Origin: Phascolomyces articulosus
Lineage: Eukaryota > Mucoromycota > Mucoromycetes > Mucorales > Lichtheimiaceae
DNA length: 64,000 nt
Assembly: GCA_025677815.1 (NCBI GenBank)
Contig: JAIXMP010000013.1
Coordinates: forward strand, 682,001-746,000
Direction: 5' to 3'
Position numbers and translations under genes: made by a program. Of the stretch, positions 58,625 through 64,000 are shown piece after piece; within the stretch, counting starts at the first letter, position 1; each line of letters begins with the position of its first letter. The notes under the pieces were generated by a model. The model saw only the letters and a list, made by a program, of their open reading frames with translations, made no database searches and had not been told where the DNA came from.

Positions 58625-61600
58625 GTACGCCTTTTATTTATAAAACTATATGTAATATATTAAATATAATTTGCATTACCTCTTCTTTTTCAACGTCAAC
58701 TCTCCCTGGTGTAGTATATGGTAGTATATAATATATTATGTTAATGAAAAATATATAAAGATCCAATTGAAGGAACCTTCGTCAGTCAATTATCATAATT
58801 ATCTGGACCCTTCTATTTATAAAATAAAAGGATTGCTCAACATTTGGATGACGCTATTCTAATATATGTAATGTACTATAGAATGCATCTTTGTTTTGGT
58901 GTACAAACAAAAGAATAAACTTTCCATATTATATCAAATCCGATATGTCTTTTTGTCAATAAATTCTATTATTATTATACGATAAACACAGTGATCTCTT
59001 GCATATATCATGGCTATTATCGTACGTTTTCTCTATTTAGTCTATTGAAAAAAAAATAACAACAAAATCAGTCTGCACTGCAAATGGATATATAAGAACA
59101 AACGAGATTACCATACTATGAATACGACTCCTACTTTATTAACTCCTACTATATGTAATGTATATTTAGTGAACCGATGCAGATGTGCGGTATTAGGTAT
59201 ATCATATCCTTAAAGTGCTTACGCAAACAGGGTGACATATATATACACAAGGGATACTATTGGCATAAATTTGGTAATGATGTACAGTTGATGAGTGGCA
59301 TTTTCATTATATATAGTAATTTATTATATTTAGATGTGGATCGAGCGAAAGAAGATAGGAGATCTAAATAATAAGCATCATATCCAGATATGATCTAGAA
59401 TGAGGAGTGATCCTAGTATAAATGTCAAGCTTATTTTTTTTTCGTTGTTCCTTATAATCATTGTCATGTTAAATATGCAACCATGTAGTAATATACATCT
59501 GTGTGTGTGTTATTATGTGGCGCAATTCGACACCTTTCTCCCATCTCCAATTTAGAGTGAAATGAGAAAAAAAAGATAGACTATTTAATTTTGTGCCATT
59601 CATGCCTTTTATATTATTCAATAAATCCCCAATAAATTGGAGAGAAAAAAAAACCGGGTTTTTGGGTAAAGCGAAAAAGAACAATCTTGTTGAATCGAGA
59701 AGAACTTGTATTTTTTATATAATACCACACTTTTGGGTTTATAGGATATATATAGAAAAAAGGGACCGACATTTCCTGCTTTTCTATAATAATAACAACT
59801 AATGATTCCAATAATAAAAAAAGGAGATATGTATTGTATATATCATGATTGATTTAATAATGGTAACTGGTAACTGCTATGACAGAAAAACGCGTGACAG
59901 GAAGTGGATTTTTCTCGTTTTGTTATTATATAATCTACACGTTTTTAAGGATCAGCAAGTAAATAGTAATGGAAATAATAGTTCAAGTTGACTCGCGCGC
60001 CGTTGATCCCTTATTACACACAATTTTTCTTATAAACGTGTCATACATTACATCTAGAATGATGGAAGGTCTCCTTTATTTTGTGGGGTAATAAAAAAAT
60101 ATATTCATAGATGATTTCTTGTTCTTTATATGAAAAATCTCACAGCACAATAGTACAATCAATTCTATATTGAAGCAGAAAAAGATGAATCAACTTTTTT
60201 ATAATTATATGTCTAATAATAGATTCAAAACAAATGCTCAGTTTTTCTTCAAGATCAAAATGAGAATTTTTGTTATTGATCCTAATAATGTAGGGTAGTC
60301 AAGAGCAAAATGATATGATGTAACCATAATATCAATAAGTAGCAGTAGTATAAATAACAAGCAACATGGTCAAATGATAAAGGAACATATTTCCTTTTTC
60401 TTTTTCTATATATTCTTCTGGCATTTGGCTAATCATCTTTATTTATTTATTTTTATCTCCTTTATGGATAATGGTGATCGTGAACCAGATATAGATTGGT
60501 GTGCAACCATTGATGGCAAATGTAGAAATACCAATTATTATACAATACAATGACCTCCTGGAATCTCAGGCAAAGAAAATAGTGAGGATCTAGGCCTATT
60601 AAAGTTCTTGCGAAGTTTTAAATTGCTGTAACTTTAAATAACTGGATCGGAAGATCGTCAAAAGTTTAAAATTCAAAGCGCTATATCATAATATTAACTG
60701 GAGCAGCTTAAGAATGTTTCGATGGCCATATCATCAAGAGAGGTGGAACAAGTCTGACAATATATGAGAATAGCAAAGATTGAAAAATAGTCATATGATA
60801 ATAATGAGACAATGACTTATTAAAAGAGTATATCTATAAGAACTAAATGAAGTAAGAATTCGAATGCACTTTTGTGGTGAATGATTAGAAAACAAGCACT
60901 GACAGAGATTCTAGCGATAATGCTTTTAAATGGGAGAACTTCATCAAAATAGGTTTGTTGTATATTAAAGAATCATGTTGAATTGTTATATCAATAGAGC
61001 TTGGAATATACTTCTCTGTATCATTCAATTGGAACCCGTGAGTCTCAATTTGGATGGATGAATACATACTACTATGCACTGAACTCTGAATCAACGATAC
61101 GTAACATTGTCCATGTGAAATCATGAATACGTCGTCACAAATTCATATTCATTTAGTTTTTATGATGCCAAACTACTTGATAACAAGTACTCGTAGTCAG
61201 AAAGATGTAGTATATTATGTCACTCCGTAGAACCAAGAATTGATGATTTAGACTTGAACCCTTTATGTTTAACAGATAAATATATTGCTAAACACGTGGT
61301 TAAGTTGACAGAGGATAAAAAAGGCAAACAAAGTAATTACTTATTATGATTGTGAATTGGGTGGTTTCAATCATTAGTATATGAAGATCATCTTAGTGTT
61401 TAATAACCCAACATTTGGATCTTAGGACAGGCTTTTCAAACAAAGGATATTGAGCATCGTCAGTTCATTATATTCAGTACAAATTGGAAGAAATGATAGG
61501 ATCAAACATGCCTATAGTGATAATAGTAATGAACTCGTGCATAGAATAATTCCAGAAGATGAAATAATTATAGTGTATAATAAAAATAATTTTATATAAT

Positions 61601-63607
61601 ATATACCAATAAGGTTACATTTTTAGGGACTTTGCTATAATGATGATATAATCATGAGTAGCATTTTCAAAAACTACAATCAATAGGGGTGGACGAGGAG
61701 AAGGTTCCATATACGTATATAAAAAAAATTATGACATCAGTGATGATGACCTTTTTTTGGTGTTCCTAATTACATAAGAAAACGAACGTGTGTTGTGTGT
61801 GTGGGAGGGGAACGCCACACTATATAATTCTCTGTTTTATAGTGATAGGAACGTTATTTAGTGCTATTCATACCTAAAAATTCCCATCAACTGTCAAAAG
61901 CAATAGTTACTTAATTACCGAGTTTTTGGGGGACAGTCTTGCTAAAGTAAGAATGCGTGATCTGGGATCAAGAAAACACTGTAGCAGCATTTATAGTTAT
62001 GGATATGGCTTCTCTTCTTCTTCATGTCCCTTAAAAATTAAGTATGATGGGGATAATTATATATCGTTTCTTACTTTCACTCTATCAATAAATGGATCAT
62101 CTCACGTTTTTTTCCTAATTGAATATTAATAAGGAGACCTAATAATTGGATGATCGACTTAATAATAATATAGGATTAACAACCGTTACAAGGTCTATTA
62201 TAGTCGTTGTAGTTGATCCCTTATTATTAAATAGCACCTTTTTTTTTGTAAACGTATACCACGATATTACTTATATGAACTATTTACCATGTTTATAATT
62301 CTATTTCGCATGACAAAATAGATTCGTTCTATCTAAGCGGGAAAAAAATGAATTAGTTTTTTTTTTCGATCTAAAACTTATAATACATCCGAAACAAACA
62401 AAAGGTTTTTTTTTATACATTTGAACCAAAAATAGAGTCTCATACGTTCTTATAGTGGTTGATGGTGATCCAAAGATATATATGTACATAGTAAGAGAAA
62501 AGACTTGTAAAAAGACGATTAATTATATGAAAATGTGACAAGAGATGAATGGTAAGAACTATCCAAATTTATGATATGAAAAAGGATCTTACCAAATAAG
62601 TTATTGAAGTGGAACCACTTCCGGTTCTGCCCCTAGAAAATGTGCGGAGCCATCGGAAAAGTCGGCCGCAAACGAAGTGGTGGTGAATCCAACAAATAAT
62701 AATAAAAAAAGTGTACGTGTGCTTAGATATTCTTTTTTAAACCTTACTCATTGCAAACAATGTATTACCACTTAATAATTTTTTTTTTCGCACCGTTCGT
62801 AATAACCTACGGAAGATCATTTTTTACTATTTCCCGTTTATAGTATTATTATGTGGCTCTATTCATTTAGTCTTATATGTCTATTGAATCATTCCCATAC
62901 ACATTGTAAGGGAAAAAAAAGGGTCCATCCTTTATAATTCATAAGATCGATTCTCCATCATCCATCCATAATAATAATTTAATAATCATATAGAATTTTT
63001 CTTCATCCAATTTTGAATGACGTTTGATTTTTTTTTTAATCCAGCCGACCTGTATCGGGCTGACATGTAGATATCCTGTTCGGGCAATAAATTAGCACGA
63101 ATTCACCCGTGGTTTTCCCAACTCTTACCAGTGGATAGCATTTCATATTAGAACTTGGTAAGGTTTGAGTTGATAGAGAAGTGGATCGAGAAATGGAAAT
63201 GGTTGAAAGTGTAAAAAACCCATTTTCTAGAATTAGGTAAGGAAAAGAAAATGAATATCCATTTTGACTATGATTATAATTGCTTATGATACTTGGATTG
63301 AATGTGAGAAAAGCCTTTTATATTGCGGGGGGGAAACACTGGAAAAGGTCGGCTAAGTTCGGCACATGTGATAATTGTCAAATTTTTTCCCACTGATTCC
63401 CGTCTTTACTCACAGGGGAGAAATAAACACCGACTCTTCAACCTTTTGTCTTATTACTTGTGTGTGCGTGCGTGCGTGTGTGAGTGTGATTTTCTATTAC
63501 ATAAAGTCAAAAAAGAAACATAAAGAACCAGCACTTTTTTCAACTGATCTTGGCTCTTTCGTTTTATCTACACTTTTTTTTTCTTTTCATATAAATCTAT
63601 AATCACC
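58625..63607. other. 5 kb AT-rich region without a recognisable gene
   Basis: Scattered short ORFs, none with a family signature. Two places look like decayed coding DNA: plus 60464-60800 and minus 60885-61124 (see findings). GTTGATCCCTTATTA occurs at about 60003 and again at about 62213. GC-richer islands lie at about 62615-62690 and 63030-63090. The last 200 bases (C/T-rich, TTTTCTTTTCATATAAATC) form the succinyl-CoA ligase leader. Confidence 0.4.
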
Positions 63608-64000
63608 ATGTTCAAATCACTTCGTTCTGCTTCTGCTCTTGCCGCTCGTGCCTCTATGGTGAGTTTTCTTTACAATATTGCCATTCAAACCCCCATCTAC
63701 CACACACAACAACACCTTTCTACACAAACTACCTTTCTATCTATCTTTAGCTATCTCTATCTACCTTACTTTTCATACATAAAAATATAACATAGACGGA
63801 ACTAGTTAACTTATATATTTACAAAAAAAAAAAAAAAAAAAAAACTTATAGGCTGCTCGTGCTCCCACTCAACAACAAAAGCGTTTCCTTAACATTCATG
63901 AATATCTTTCCGTTGATCTTTTGCGAAAGTATGGTATCAACGCTCCTCGTGGTGAAGTTGCCAAGACTCCTCAAGAAGCTTTTGAAATCGCTAAGCGTCT
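63608..64000 (+). CDS. Succinyl-CoA ligase beta subunit, mitochondrial (5' part, cut by window edge)
   Basis: Beta subunit of succinyl-CoA synthetase, which makes ATP or GTP from succinyl-CoA in the TCA cycle. Exon 1 (63608-63658) encodes the start of a presequence, MFKSLRSASALAARASM. The intron ends with a 22-base A-run followed by ACTTATAG. Exon 2 starts at 63852 and runs off the window. It gives AARAPTQQQKRFLNIHEYLS, then VDLLRKYGINAPRG and KTPQEAFEIAKRL, the start of the ATP-grasp N-terminal subdomain in this family (NIHEYQS..LL..YGV in others). A-type versus G-type nucleotide specificity is decided further on and cannot be read here. Codon use is C-rich, like eEF2, which suggests high expression. 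Confidence 0.9.
63823..63844. repeat. Poly(A) tract of 22 bases inside succinyl-CoA ligase intron 1
   Basis: Pure A-run ending 7 bases before the acceptor AG, where a pyrimidine tract would be expected. Confidence 0.8.

Noticed and set aside
59177..59371. 64-codon plus-strand ORF considered as a second exon of the 58571 frame
   Set aside because: No acceptor in the right phase links it, and its residues match the surrounding AT-rich composition.

Overview
The window is nuclear DNA of a filamentous fungus, most likely an early-diverging Mucoromycota lineage. Most genes are split by short GT-AG introns (mostly about 50 to 200 bases). Intergenic DNA is very AT-rich, the genetic code is standard, and many genes begin behind pyrimidine-rich leaders. 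Eighteen genes are supported: seventeen complete and one cut by the right edge. Gene models were built by hand. For every complete spliced gene the exon lengths sum to a multiple of three and the phases match at each junction.

Left third (1-25 kb), dense housekeeping genes: branched-chain 2-oxoacid dehydrogenase E1 beta (448-2079 +); a Cid1/TUT-type terminal nucleotidyltransferase (2333-6021 -) sharing a 229-base promoter with the mismatch-repair gene MLH1 (6251-9628 +); a UDP-galactose-type nucleotide-sugar transporter (9969-11169 +); elongation factor 2 (12308-15477 +), whose frame needs a two-base microexon; an 804-bp foldback element (16277-17080); a decayed gene (17216-17930 -); a small membrane protein (18474-19125 +); nicotinamide riboside kinase (19417-20479 -) and a PPR protein (21057-22733 +) divergent around a LINE relic; and a beta-trefoil plus CipC-like protein (23128-24993 +).

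Middle (25-45 kb), sparse: a secreted subtilisin (27328-28951 +), an F-box protein (29517-30376 +), a Pap1/Yap-type bZIP factor (33901-36197 +) and a membrane-anchored GT5-like glycosyltransferase (40459-43122 -), separated by 2-4 kb AT-rich deserts that hold a few decayed ORFs.

Right third (45-64 kb): a TTC7/Ypp1-like scaffold of the plasma-membrane PI 4-kinase complex (45866-49868 -), the succinate dehydrogenase flavoprotein (50478-52933 -), a small unknown protein (53906-54463 +), a large low-complexity coiled-coil protein (55106-57145 -), about 5 kb with no convincing gene, and the 5' end of succinyl-CoA ligase beta (63608 to the edge).

Three genes act in mitochondrial acyl-CoA and TCA metabolism (BCKDH E1 beta, SDH1, succinyl-CoA ligase), but they are spread over 63 kb among unrelated genes and are not a cluster. 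I found no biosynthetic or defence cluster. The most unusual items are the two-base eEF2 microexon, a Met at the eEF2 position that carries the regulatory phospho-Thr in other eukaryotes, the foldback element with about 170-200-base arms, MCB/SCB-like boxes in front of MLH1, and a type II membrane protein carrying a starch-synthase-like fold with a changed substrate loop.
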